64,000 nucleotides of DNA. Source: Deltaproteobacteria bacterium. Its GTDB lineage: Bacteria; Myxococcota_A; Polyangia; Haliangiales; Haliangiaceae. This document shows positions 14,932 through 23,131 of the stretch, one piece after another. The stretch is from positions 433,332 to 497,331 of the forward strand of contig JAHDIH010000002.1 in NCBI GenBank assembly GCA_020630875.1, in the 5' to 3' direction. The notes under the pieces are model-generated. The model was not told where the DNA came from, made no database searches, and saw only the letters and a list, made by a program, of their open reading frames with translations. The position numbers and the translations under genes were made by a program. Each line of letters starts with the position of its first letter. Positions within the stretch are counted from its first letter, which is position 1.

Positions 14932-16383
14932 TTAGCCGCGGCGCCAGAAAGAGATGGTGAAAAGAACAAGCAGTGGGTAGATTTCAAGTCGGCCTAACAG
15001 CATGCCGAAAGAGAGTAGGTAGAGTCCGGAGTCTTGCAGGGAGCCGAAGTTATCGGTGGGACCAAACGCTTCAAGGCCTGGTCCAATGGAGTTAAGGGCA
15101 CTTATTGCTGCTGTCGTCCCTGAGACGAGTGAGGAACCCAGAGCTGTCATAGCAAGAGAACTTATTAGTAGGGCTATGAAGTAAAGAAGGTAAAATCCCA
15201 TTATGCCTTCTTCGGTGTCTTCGCTGATGATTTGTTTTCCTACGCGAATGGACTGCACCAGCCTCGGACGGACCATTCTCCTCATTTGCAAGGCGGCGTG
15301 CTTGATTATGATGTAGAGTCGTATCACTTTCGTTCCACCGGCAGTGGAGCCTGCGCAGGCACCAACTAGCATTAGAGTGACAAGTAGTAACTGAGAAAAG
15401 GGGGGCCACAGCTCAAAGTCGGCGGTGCCGAAACCTGTGGTGGTTGCTATAGAAACGACGGTGAACGCGGAAGCTCGAAGCGCTTGTCCTATTCCATTGT
15501 ACGAGTCCAGTACGTTCATGGTGATTAGAGCAATGGCCATGACCACAAGCAGTGCGTAGAGTCGCACTTCTGGTGATTTTAATAAACTTCCAGGCTTAAA
15601 TCCGATTAACGCGCGGTACTGTACCGTAAAGTTAATGCCAGCTAAGAACATAAAGAACAAGATTACAAGTTCAACGTACAGGCTGTCGTAGTGTCCAATT
15701 GACGCAGATTTTGTCGAAAAACCTCCTGTAGCGATGGTTGCCATAGAGTGACAAATTGAATCAAAGAAATTCATGGGACCCAAAAACAACATGATGGTTT
15801 GTAAGCCGGTGATTAGGAAATACAGAACCCACAGCCGCCTCGCCGTAGTAGCAATTCTGGGGGCCAATTTTTCCGTGCCTATCCCTGTTGCTTCCGCTGC
15901 GAAAAGTTGCATTCCACCAACGGCAAGTTCTGGAAGAATTGCAACGGAAAGCACAATTATTCCCATACCTCCAATCCAATGAGAGAACGCTCTGGTAAAA
16001 AGAATACTGCGAGGCAGGTTGTCTATGTCCGAAATGACACTGGCACCCGTGGTCGTATAGCCACTCATTGATTCAAAAAACGCTTGAGCAAATCCGGTGA
16101 ACTCTCCACTAAGTCTGAAAGCTACGGCGGTGGCAACGACCACCGTGACCCAAACAATGACTACCGCAAGAAATCCTTCCCGTCGCCGGAGTCCAGCAAA
16201 CTTTTGATCCCGTACGATACGGGACAGAAAGAGTGCCAACAGCATCAGGGCTGCAATGGGAATGGCATAGCTCGTCCAAATAGCTTCGGACAAGAGCATG
16301 GATACGCCGCAAGGGATGACCAAGGACACGACCGAGAACCAGAGGGCACGAATGGCTATGTGAATGAGTGTAATCTTGTTCAT
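14932..16383 (-). CDS. trkH: Trk potassium uptake channel subunit TrkH
   Basis: TrkH/TrkG forms the inner-membrane K+ channel gated by TrkA. The 483-residue protein has about ten membrane helices and four recognisable P-loop segments: S-G-Y-T-T-T-G-A-S-V, M-A-T-I-A-T-G-G-F-S-T, S-I-A-T-T-T-G-F-G-T and G-A-C-A-G-S-T-A-G-G-T-K, each with the selectivity-filter glycine. H-W-I-G-G-M-G-I after the first P-loop is typical of TrkH. Its ATG overlaps the trkA stop by one base (TGATG), so the two subunits are coupled. Its 3' end is 10 bases from the 66-bp repeat array. Confidence 0.95.
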   Translation of the reverse strand: MNKITLIHIAIRALWFSVVSLVIPCGVSMLLSEAIWTSYAIPIAALMLLALFLSRIVRDQKFAGLRRREGFLAVVIVWVTVVVATAVAFRLSGEFTGFAQAFFESMSGYTTTGASVISDIDNLPRSILFTRAFSHWIGGMGIIVLSVAILPELAVGGMQLFAAEATGIGTEKLAPRIATTARRLWVLYFLITGLQTIMLFLGPMNFFDSICHSMATIATGGFSTKSASIGHYDSLYVELVILFFMFLAGINFTVQYRALIGFKPGSLLKSPEVRLYALLVVMAIALITMNVLDSYNGIGQALRASAFTVVSIATTTGFGTADFELWPPFSQLLLVTLMLVGACAGSTAGGTKVIRLYIIIKHAALQMRRMVRPRLVQSIRVGKQIISEDTEEGIMGFYLLYFIALLISSLAMTALGSSLVSGTTAAISALNSIGPGLEAFGPTDNFGSLQDSGLYLLSFGMLLGRLEIYPLLVLFTISFWRRG

Positions 16384-17732
16384 CAGGAAAAGAAGGTTGT
16401 GATGGCTTTTGAGTCTTGAGGTTTACCGACAACAAGCAAGTGATCGCCCGGGCGAAGCCGGTCTGAGCCTCGTGGAATTCTAACTTTGTCCTTACGTATA
16501 ATCGCTCCAATTAATGCGTTGCAAGGAATACTCAAGTCGCTGATCGGGCCATCGACAAGATGAGTTGGCGCTTTTTCTGGTACTTCGATTTCTAGGATCT
16601 CAGCTTCATGATCTCCCAACATGTGTGCAGACGCGATTCGACCTCGACGCACAAAACGTAAGATTGAATCGGCGACGGTATGTTTGGGACTTAATAGCGC
16701 ATCAAGTCCCATCTTGTGTCCGATTGGTGCGTACGCAAGTTTATCGTTGCGCACAATTACTTTATGGGCTCCGAGTTGCTTTGCAAAGAGACCGACAAGC
16801 ATAGCTTTTTCATCATCCGGAAGAAGAACGACAACCGCGTCCGCTTTTTCTTCTAGGCGTTCTTTTAGAATCTCGGGGTCGGTACCATCACCAAGTAAAA
16901 CCATAGAACGTTTCAGCTGGCTCGAAACCTCTTTTGCTCTGTCTGCATCGGCCTCGACAATTGTTGGTCGAAAGCCTTTCTTTTCTAACTGTTGCGCTAA
17001 GTAAAAACCTATGTTGCCGCAACCAATGATCAATACATGACGAACGTGATGCCAGGGCTTGCCAGACAAAATCCACAACTCATCGAGCACATCTGGTGTG
17101 CTGACGATATGAGCCCGTGAGTCGCTGCCGATGACGTAACTACCATCAGGAATTTTAAGTCCCTCTTGATCAGATATCGCTACCACTAGCGACTGCTTCG
17201 GTAAGACGTCGCCCAGTTTTGACAAAGGCTCTTGGGCCATCGGTGATTCTTCGGTAATCGGCAGTTCTAACAGTGCGATCTGCCCGTCGCACATGTAGTG
17301 TATGTCGCCAGAGCCGTCGTAGGACAAGAGTTTCATTACGGCTTCAGCCAATGCGTGTTCAGGGCTTACAATTAGTGAAAGTCCCAGTTCCTCCGCACTC
17401 ATTGCTGAGTCTTCTGACAAGTATTGGAAGTCTCGAACTCGCGCGATGGTCATTGGATCTTTACCGAACTTCCGTGCGGTCATACACGCTACAAGATTCA
17501 CTTCATCTACTTCGGTGACCGCAAGCACCAAGTTGGCGCGACGAATCCCCGCCACTTCCAACGTCTTCTTGTTTAATCCCGAACCTTGAACGACCAGACC
17601 ATCCAGTCGACCATCGAGTTCTTGGGCTCGTCTACTGTTAACCTCAATGATGGCCACATCGTGACCTTCTTCTACCAGTATGGTGGCAAGGTAGCTCCCT
17701 ACTTCGCCCGCCCCAATAATGATGACGTACAC
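16383..17732 (-). CDS. trkA: Trk system regulatory subunit TrkA
   Basis: TrkA is the cytoplasmic NAD(H)-binding ring that controls TrkH. The 449-residue protein has two RCK units in tandem, each with a Rossmann start (I-I-I-G-A-G-E-V-G-S-Y-L-A at residue 4 and L-I-I-G-C-G-N-I-G-F-Y-L-A at about 233) and a TrkA-C domain. The acidic residues ending the second strand (I-E-V-N and V-E-A-D) fit nucleotide binding. Translation starts at a GTG (17730-17732). It is the first gene of the trkA-trkH unit and divergent from nrtR. Confidence 0.95.
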   Translation of the reverse strand: MYVIIIGAGEVGSYLATILVEEGHDVAIIEVNSRRAQELDGRLDGLVVQGSGLNKKTLEVAGIRRANLVLAVTEVDEVNLVACMTARKFGKDPMTIARVRDFQYLSEDSAMSAEELGLSLIVSPEHALAEAVMKLLSYDGSGDIHYMCDGQIALLELPITEESPMAQEPLSKLGDVLPKQSLVVAISDQEGLKIPDGSYVIGSDSRAHIVSTPDVLDELWILSGKPWHHVRHVLIIGCGNIGFYLAQQLEKKGFRPTIVEADADRAKEVSSQLKRSMVLLGDGTDPEILKERLEEKADAVVVLLPDDEKAMLVGLFAKQLGAHKVIVRNDKLAYAPIGHKMGLDALLSPKHTVADSILRFVRRGRIASAHMLGDHEAEILEIEVPEKAPTHLVDGPISDLSIPCNALIGAIIRKDKVRIPRGSDRLRPGDHLLVVGKPQDSKAITTFFS

Positions 17733-17864
17733 AAGTTACGGTACCAGAACTGACGAGTAGTGAAACAAACGACACCCCGAATTTGCCAAATTCTCATTAG
17801 ACAAGGACACGTTTTGTATCAATTATCCGTGGAACGCGCTAAATTTGCGTCTAGTTTACGCATT

Positions 17865-18560
17865 GTGCAAGTCCAACAAAATATAAAGGTTGCCGTAGAC
17901 GCTATCGTTTTCGGATATGCGGAAAGTACGTTACACGTGCTGCTGATAAAGCAGAAGTTTGGCTCGATGAAGAATACGTGGGTGCTTCCTGGTGGTTTTG
18001 TAAAGGACAATGAAAGTCTGGCTGAAGCGGTGCACCGTGAACTCAAGGAAGAAACGGGAGTTGAATTAAAGTATCTGGAACAACTCTATACTTTTGGTGA
18101 CGTTGCACGTGATCCTCGGGCGAGGGTTATTTCTGTGGCGTATTTTGGCACGGTAAATCCGGAAACGATTGATTTGCAGCCAACAACCGATGCCGAAGAT
18201 GCTAGATGGTTTCCGGTAAATGAAATTCCAAAGCTCGGGTTTGATCACGAAGAAATTATCTACGTCGCACGTGAGCGACTGAAAGCGAAGCTGAGCTACC
18301 AGCCAATAGGTTTTGAACTGCTTAGCAGCGAGTTCCCATTTTCAGACCTGGAAAATCTGTACAAGACGATTCTTTCGTCTGATGCCGTAATTGACCGAAG
18401 AAATTTTAGAAAGAAAATAATGAGCTTTGGTTTTGTGGAAGAGACTGGGGAAGTCCAGAAATCGGGAAGCGGTCGTCCCGCAAAACTATTTCGATTTAAC
18501 CATAGTAAATACAGGAGGTTATGTAAGCAGGGCATCGTCTTTGACATCAAGTTTGTGTAA
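17865..18560 (+). CDS. nrtR: NrtR-type transcriptional regulator (Nudix plus winged helix)
   Basis: NrtR proteins are repressors of NAD metabolism genes that sense ADP-ribose or related NAD products through a Nudix domain. From GTG 17865 the protein has 231 residues, the usual NrtR size; an earlier GTG at 17760 would add 35 residues not typical of the family. The Nudix box is intact in spacing: G-F-V-K-D-N-E then R-E-L-K-E-E-T-G-V. The C-terminal 80 residues form the winged helix, with R-R-N-F-R-K-K-I and G-S-G-R-P-A-K-L-F-R-F, a block seen in NrtR. The stop codon lies inside operator 1, and the regulated prs-nadV genes follow directly, so the repressor is placed beside its own targets. Confidence 0.9.
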   Translation: MQVQQNIKVAVDAIVFGYAESTLHVLLIKQKFGSMKNTWVLPGGFVKDNESLAEAVHRELKEETGVELKYLEQLYTFGDVARDPRARVISVAYFGTVNPETIDLQPTTDAEDARWFPVNEIPKLGFDHEEIIYVARERLKAKLSYQPIGFELLSSEFPFSDLENLYKTILSSDAVIDRRNFRKKIMSFGFVEETGEVQKSGSGRPAKLFRFNHSKYRRLCKQGIVFDIKFV

Positions 18561-18572
18561 GTAATACACAAA
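18552..18572. promoter_or_regulatory. NrtR-type operator 1
   Basis: TTTGTGTA-AGTAA-TACACAAA is a perfect 8-bp inverted repeat with 5-base spacer. It covers the nrtR stop codon and lies just upstream of the -35 of the prs promoter. Its centre is 43 bp (about four helical turns) from operator 2, which suggests cooperative binding on one DNA face. Confidence 0.8.
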
Positions 18573-18576
18573 AGTG

Positions 18577-18606
18577 TTGCGGGGGCACTCTTTGTTTGCG
18601 TATAAT
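18577..18606 (+). promoter_or_regulatory. Sigma-70-type promoter of prs-nadV
   Basis: TTGCGG (18577-18582) and TATAAT (18601-18606) are separated by 18 bases. The expected transcription start, about 7 bases after the -10, is near 18613, only two bases before the ATG at 18615, so the mRNA would be practically leaderless. Operator 2 covers the -10. Confidence 0.75.
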
Positions 18607-18615
18607 ATACACAAA
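18595..18615. promoter_or_regulatory. NrtR-type operator 2, over the -10
   Basis: TTTGCGTA-TAATA-TACACAAA differs from operator 1 at one arm position and in the spacer. It contains the TATAAT and ends on the first base of the prs start codon, so bound repressor would directly block polymerase. Confidence 0.8.
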
Positions 18616-19478
18616 TGATGATTCTAAATCTTGATAAATGCTTTAACCCAATGCCAGACGCGGTAGAAATCGCGTTCGAAGCGTTCACGTTCTCTGGAGG
18701 AGAACCTCACATAAGAATCGCGGATACGGAGCGTTTGGCTTCGGCAGAAAAAGTTTTCGTCAGTCATCGTCTACGTTCCTTTGATGATTTTGGCTTGCTA
18801 CTTCTAGCCATTGACGCTCTTAAACGAATGCTTACCAATCCAAAGATTGTCGTGCTGATTCCCTATTTTCCGGCGGCAAGACAAGACCGCGTCATGGTCA
18901 AAGGAGAAGCGCTCTCTGTGAAGGTTTATGCCGATATTCTCAATGCCAGTGGAATTTCGGAGGTGGTTGTCTTTGATGCACACTCAGAGGTTACTGCTGC
19001 TGTTCTCGATAACTGCTTGGTAGAAAACAACCACAAGTTTATCAAGGAAGTGACCCACGCGTTGCCAAGCGACTTGGTATTAGCTAGTCCTGACGGTGGC
19101 GCGCTGAAGAAGATCTACAAACTTGCAGCTGCACTTAAAAAGTTTCCCGTCGTTGAGTGCGGAAAGACCCGAGATGTTGCTACCGGAAAACTGTCGGGAT
19201 TCAAAGTTTACCAAAAAGACTTAGAACGTAAGCCAGTGCTTGTGGTTGATGACATATGTGACGGTGGCGGGACGTTTATCGGACTTGCCGAAGAACTAAA
19301 GAGAAAAAATGCAGGGCCCCTCTATTTGGCAGTCAGCCACGGAATCTTCGGTAAAGGCTTGGAACTACTGCTTGAGCATTACGACCATATATTCACAACC
19401 GACTCGGTAAAAAATATCGAGTCTACTAAGACATTTACGCAAATCAAACTCGCAACACTTCAAGGAGGAAGACAATAA
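18615..19478 (+). CDS. Ribose-phosphate pyrophosphokinase-like enzyme of NAD salvage
   Basis: PRPP synthetase makes the phosphoribosyl donor needed by the next gene product. The 287-residue protein is shorter than housekeeping PrsA (about 315). It has the family elements: D-F-G-L-L-L-L-A-I-D-A-L-K-R, I-P-Y-F-P-A-A-R-Q-D-R (the conserved R-Q-D-R), F-D-A-H-S (metal loop, usual D-x-H), S-P-D-G-G-A-L-K-K and the PRPP-loop V-L-V-V-D-D-I-C-D-G-G-G-T-F. The last, with C-D-G-G-G-T in place of I-D-T-G-G-T, is typical of the paralogues encoded with nadV. No ribosome binding site precedes the ATG, consistent with a leaderless transcript. It overlaps nadV by one base. Confidence 0.85.
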   Translation: MMILNLDKCFNPMPDAVEIAFEAFTFSGGEPHIRIADTERLASAEKVFVSHRLRSFDDFGLLLLAIDALKRMLTNPKIVVLIPYFPAARQDRVMVKGEALSVKVYADILNASGISEVVVFDAHSEVTAAVLDNCLVENNHKFIKEVTHALPSDLVLASPDGGALKKIYKLAAALKKFPVVECGKTRDVATGKLSGFKVYQKDLERKPVLVVDDICDGGGTFIGLAEELKRKNAGPLYLAVSHGIFGKGLELLLEHYDHIFTTDSVKNIESTKTFTQIKLATLQGGRQ

Positions 19479-20932
19479 TGACAAACCCACTACTATTCAC
19501 CGATGGCTACAAGGTCGATCATCGAAGGCAATATCCAGAAGGAACCACGTTGGTGTATTCAAACTGGACCCCGCGAAAGAGTAGGGTTGATGGCATAGAC
19601 GAAGTTGTATTTTTTGGTCTTCAGTACTTCATCAAAAAGTACATATTAGAGGACTTTGCCAATAACTTTTTTGCTAGACCAAAAGAAGAAATTCTCAAAA
19701 GCTATTCGCGCAGAATCAATAACTACTTGGGACCAAATGCTGTAGGCGAAGAGCACATTGGAGCTCTTCATGACCTTGGCTACATTCCCATGGTGTTCAA
19801 AGCGCTTCCTGAAGGTGTAAGTGTGCCTATCCGGGTTCCCATGTTCACAATGTACAACACTAAACCCGAGTTTTTCTGGCTCACTAACTACTTCGAAACT
19901 TTGGTTTCTACTACCGTTTGGCTTCCGTGCAACTCAGCGACAATTGCTCGTGCCTACCGAAAACTGCTTGATAAATATGCTGCGGAGACATCTTCTGTTG
20001 CCGAGTTCGTTGACTGGCAAGGGCATGACTTTTCCATGCGAGGTATGGCGGGAATGGAAGCTGCGCTTATGAGTGCAGCAGGTCATCTTCTTAGTTTCAC
20101 CGGAACGGATACGATTCCTTCGATAGACTTTTTGGAGACCTACTACCATGCAAACTCAGACAAAGAATTGATTGGTGGTTCCGTCGCCGCAACAGAGCAC
20201 TCGGTGATGAGTATGGGAACCAACAATGGCGAACAAGCCACGTTCAAGCGTCTCATTACAGAAGTTTACCCAGCAGGGATTGTCTCAGTGGTATCTGATA
20301 CTTGGGATCTGTGGAAGGTTTTGACGGAATACCTACCTAATCTTAAACAAGAAGTTATGGCTCGAGAAGGTAAGCTCGTTATTCGTCCTGATAGTGGAGA
20401 CCCGGTAAAGATCATCTGCGGCAACGAAAGCAGCGACATGGGACCCGAACGCAAAGGCGTAGTGGAACTCTTGTGGGATATCTTTGGCGGCACCGTAAAC
20501 GATAAAGGTTTCAAAGAGCTCGATCCTCACATCGGTGCGATTTACGGTGACAGTATTACGCTTCAGCGAGCGGAAGACATTTGTGAAGGCCTTAAGAAAA
20601 AAGGGTTCGCATCAACGAACGTTGTGCTGGGGGTAGGATCGTTTACCTACCAATATAACACCAGAGATACATTTGGGTTTGCGATGAAAGCAACCTACGG
20701 CGAAGTCAACGGTGAAGGGCGGAACATCTATAAAGATCCGGTGACCGACGATGGTACAAAAAAATCAGCGAAAGGGCTGATAAAAATTACCAAAGAGAAC
20801 GGCGTTTACAAATTGCATGATGAAGTGAGCTGGCAGGAAGAAAACGAGGGAGAGCTAAAAGAAGTCTTCCGCGACGGAAAGTTAGTTCAAGAAGAGAAGC
20901 TGTCAGAAATCCGCAAACGCGCAAGAAGCTAA
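19478..20932 (+). CDS. nadV: Nicotinamide phosphoribosyltransferase NadV (NAMPT type)
   Basis: NadV converts nicotinamide and PRPP to nicotinamide mononucleotide. The 484-residue protein has the length of human NAMPT and aligns with it by eye over its whole length: F-T-D-G-Y-K-V-D-H start, F-F-G-L-Q-Y, W-L-T-N-Y-F-E-T, H-D-F-S-M-R-G, T-G-T-D-T (Asp that contacts nicotinamide), A-A-T-E-H-S-V (catalytic His), V-S-D-T-W-D, V-I-R-P-D-S-G-D-P (PRPP Arg) and F-K-D-P-V-T-D-D. GGAGG lies 9 bases before the ATG, which overlaps the prs stop (TAATG). An NMN adenylyltransferase to complete the route is not in the window. Confidence 0.93.
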   Translation: MTNPLLFTDGYKVDHRRQYPEGTTLVYSNWTPRKSRVDGIDEVVFFGLQYFIKKYILEDFANNFFARPKEEILKSYSRRINNYLGPNAVGEEHIGALHDLGYIPMVFKALPEGVSVPIRVPMFTMYNTKPEFFWLTNYFETLVSTTVWLPCNSATIARAYRKLLDKYAAETSSVAEFVDWQGHDFSMRGMAGMEAALMSAAGHLLSFTGTDTIPSIDFLETYYHANSDKELIGGSVAATEHSVMSMGTNNGEQATFKRLITEVYPAGIVSVVSDTWDLWKVLTEYLPNLKQEVMAREGKLVIRPDSGDPVKIICGNESSDMGPERKGVVELLWDIFGGTVNDKGFKELDPHIGAIYGDSITLQRAEDICEGLKKKGFASTNVVLGVGSFTYQYNTRDTFGFAMKATYGEVNGEGRNIYKDPVTDDGTKKSAKGLIKITKENGVYKLHDEVSWQEENEGELKEVFRDGKLVQEEKLSEIRKRARS

Positions 20933-20945
20933 CAAGATAAGTTGG

Positions 20946-20978
20946 ACAGAGCACCGGATGTAAACGATGGTGCTCTGT
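20946..20978 (+). terminator. Terminator-like hairpin after nadV
   Basis: A perfect 10-bp stem ACAGAGCACC / GGTGCTCTGT (20946-20955 with 20969-20978) and a 13-base loop start 14 bases after the nadV stop. The tail is only TTC, so it may be a weak terminator or an RNA-stabilising 3' end. Confidence 0.55.
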
Positions 20979-21013
20979 TCACTGTCAGCCGCCGGTCTGG
21001 TAGAGTTCCTTTA

Positions 21014-21325
21014 ATGGGGTCACTATTAGACATACGTAAAGGAATTTGCCCAGTTTGCAGCGGCAAGGAAATTGTTACCGGGCGACATCGCGCCGTCGAA
21101 AGAGACGACGATTACCTAAATCACGGTCCGATTTGCTTGTCCTACGATACAGAGAGAGAGTCTTTTACGGGCCGCCAAGAAATTTCAGATTTGCACGGAC
21201 AGCTGCAGAGCTATATTTGTTGTGATTGCGGTTACACGCAGATGTACACATTGGGAATGGAGTATATTAAGAGCAAGCTTCGCAAGGTGAGCGATGGAAG
21301 TGATGTCAGCGGACCCTACCGCTAG
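21014..21325 (+). CDS. Small zinc-ribbon protein
   Basis: From the ATG at 21014 the product has 103 residues. Two knuckles, C-P-V-C near residue 13 and C-C-D-C near 73, are the right spacing for a treble-clef or ribbon zinc site. Between them is a region rich in charged residues with Y-L-N-H-G-P-I-C-L-S-Y. A longer frame from a TTG at 20942 would run through the terminator-like hairpin and is less likely. Zinc ribbons of this size often bind nucleic acid or other proteins. It is not obviously part of the nadV transcript. Confidence 0.6.
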   Translation: MGSLLDIRKGICPVCSGKEIVTGRHRAVERDDDYLNHGPICLSYDTERESFTGRQEISDLHGQLQSYICCDCGYTQMYTLGMEYIKSKLRKVSDGSDVSGPYR

Positions 21326-21380
21326 AACGGATTGTCGCAGAATTGCTGGTGAAAGTATTTGAATCAAGTGATAATGACGT

Positions 21381-22220
21381 ATGGTTTTCAGGGGGATTTT
21401 GGGAAGCGTATTGGTGGTCGCACTTGGGTGTGGCGGAAGCTCCGGCGGTGAAACAGATAGTGGCCCTTGCACTACAGACTGCGATGCGGCTCCTGCCTTA
21501 GGCGTCGAAGTCGAAACGGTTCTCACTGCAGACAATCGCTATGCTTTTGGCTGGGGAAGTGAATCTTCATTGGCTAGCTATTTTACAGACAACATGCCGG
21601 ACTTTGATGCGTGCGAAATATTCTGTTGTCCTGTAGGTGGTCCCGATGGTGATACTGCAAATGGTCGCGGACCAGAGAGGTACTTAATTCCTCCAAAGGA
21701 TACCGTCGATGGAAACTTTTTGTACATCATAGCTTGGGCAGATAGGGCTTCTACGCAAGGAGTGCTGGGCCGATTTCGCCGTGCCGATGGTTTGGGAACC
21801 CCCATCTACACTGGGATAGGAGACTGGGAAGTATGCGCCACTGGCGAAGATTTTGGCAGAAACGACGCAGGGCCAACGCAGGCGCAAGTAGATTTGGAAC
21901 TTGCACATTGCAATGCAGGAGATAAACCAATTGCTACTTCAAGTGGTGGTTGGGTAAATCCTTCTGGCGCGGTGACTCAAGGCGCCGTGGGAGCCTTAGA
22001 GATTGGAGAGGACAATTCGTCTGCGGGGGGAGAGTTTCCTCTCGCCTGCCAAGATGACGTCAACGGTTACGGCATTGACGCCGACGCAAGATGGATGTGG
22101 TACAACTGGGATCCCTCTACCGTGACAAATCCATTCGATTGGCCAGGCGGAAGCGCGAACTTAGACAAACGATTTCTCATCTTTAGATTGCCCTTGCGGG
22201 ACGTAGTGGTCATCGACTAG
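21381..22220 (+). CDS. Lipoprotein of unknown function
   Basis: The 279-residue product has a signal peptide with lipobox V-A-L-G-C (Cys about 17), then a Gly/Ser/Asp linker with C-T-T-D-C. The body is rich in Trp, Asp and Cys (E-I-F-C-C-P-V-G-G-P-D-G-D), with F-L-Y-I-I-A-W-A-D and F-L-I-F-R-L-P-L-R-D strands, suggesting a disulfide-stabilised beta domain outside the inner membrane. No family is recognised. Its stop TAG and the stop of the PPK2 gene share CTAG (22217-22220). Confidence 0.65.
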   Translation: MVFRGILGSVLVVALGCGGSSGGETDSGPCTTDCDAAPALGVEVETVLTADNRYAFGWGSESSLASYFTDNMPDFDACEIFCCPVGGPDGDTANGRGPERYLIPPKDTVDGNFLYIIAWADRASTQGVLGRFRRADGLGTPIYTGIGDWEVCATGEDFGRNDAGPTQAQVDLELAHCNAGDKPIATSSGGWVNPSGAVTQGAVGALEIGEDNSSAGGEFPLACQDDVNGYGIDADARWMWYNWDPSTVTNPFDWPGGSANLDKRFLIFRLPLRDVVVID

Positions 22221-23077
22221 AGCAGCGAGTTTTTCAGAGCTTTCATTTCTGCAACGTCTTTAGCCGACGGTTTAGGATAGTTAATGTCGAGCGAATCCAG
22301 CTTGGCCGCAACAATTTCTGCCACCGCTCGTCTCATAAACGGCTTGTCGTCTGCGGGAATGGCATACCACGGAGCATGCGATTTAGAGGTCTTGCTCAAG
22401 AGTTCTTTATACGCCGCCATATACTTTTTCCACTGAGTACTTTCTCGAACATCTCCAGAGGAAAATTTCCATTGGGACTTGGGTTCTTCGATTCTAGCTC
22501 GGAACCTAGTGTGTTGTTCTTTCCTTGAAACGTTAAGCCAAAACTTGAGAATGATTGTACCTTGAGCTGCGGCGTAGCTTTCAAATTCATTAATATGCTG
22601 AAGTCGTTGGTCCCAGAACTTTTTATTAACTTTGACATTTGGAATCCCCTGTCCGGCAATGTACTCAGGATGAACGCGAACCACCAACGCTTCTTCGTAA
22701 TGCGAACGGTTGAAAACTCCTATCGTTCCACGTGGTGGCATCGCTTTATGGATTCGCCACATATAGTCGTGACTGAGTTCTTTAGTGGAAGGCGCCTTGA
22801 ATGAATGAACGTGACAGCCCGCCGGGTTGACGCCACTCAATACCTTTCGAATGGTTCCGTCTTTGCCTGCGGCATCCATCGCTTGGAAGACCAACAGGAC
22901 ACTATAGCGCCCGTCAGCGTAAAGCTTTCGTTGCAATTTTGAAATTTTCTTTACAGCTTTTCGCAACTTCTTTTCATTGACCTCTTGATCGGCGTGGTTT
23001 GCCGTCGGTCTGGTGGGAAGTTTGCTGATGGTAGGGACACCTTTTACTCTATATTCATTCCAAGTGGTCTTTGCCAT
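22217..23077 (-). CDS. ppk2: Polyphosphate kinase 2 family protein
   Basis: PPK2 enzymes transfer phosphate between polyphosphate and nucleotides. From ATG 23077 the protein has 286 residues (an ATG at 23101 would add 8). The P-loop-like block L-L-V-F-Q-A-M-D-A-A-G-K-D-G-T-I and the lid block G-V-F-N-R-S-H-Y-E-E-A-L-V-V-R-V are both present. F-N-R-S-H-Y-E is more typical of the class III/PPK2-III-like group than the F-D-R-S-W-Y of class I, so use of AMP or ADP as acceptor is possible. It ends tail to tail with the lipoprotein gene and is divergent from the polyamine genes. Confidence 0.9.
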   Translation of the reverse strand: MAKTTWNEYRVKGVPTISKLPTRPTANHADQEVNEKKLRKAVKKISKLQRKLYADGRYSVLLVFQAMDAAGKDGTIRKVLSGVNPAGCHVHSFKAPSTKELSHDYMWRIHKAMPPRGTIGVFNRSHYEEALVVRVHPEYIAGQGIPNVKVNKKFWDQRLQHINEFESYAAAQGTIILKFWLNVSRKEQHTRFRARIEEPKSQWKFSSGDVRESTQWKKYMAAYKELLSKTSKSHAPWYAIPADDKPFMRRAVAEIVAAKLDSLDINYPKPSAKDVAEMKALKNSLL

Positions 23078-23131
23078 ATTGACAGAAGCATACAGAAACA
23101 TCAGAATTCTTTCACAAAAGGAGACGCGATT

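Noticed and set aside
14670..14997. Open frames on both strands through the 66-bp repeats with 22-residue peptide repeats
   Set aside because: The period is a multiple of three, so any frame without a stop in one unit stays open in all. There is no ribosome binding site, and the region overlaps the trkH 3' end.
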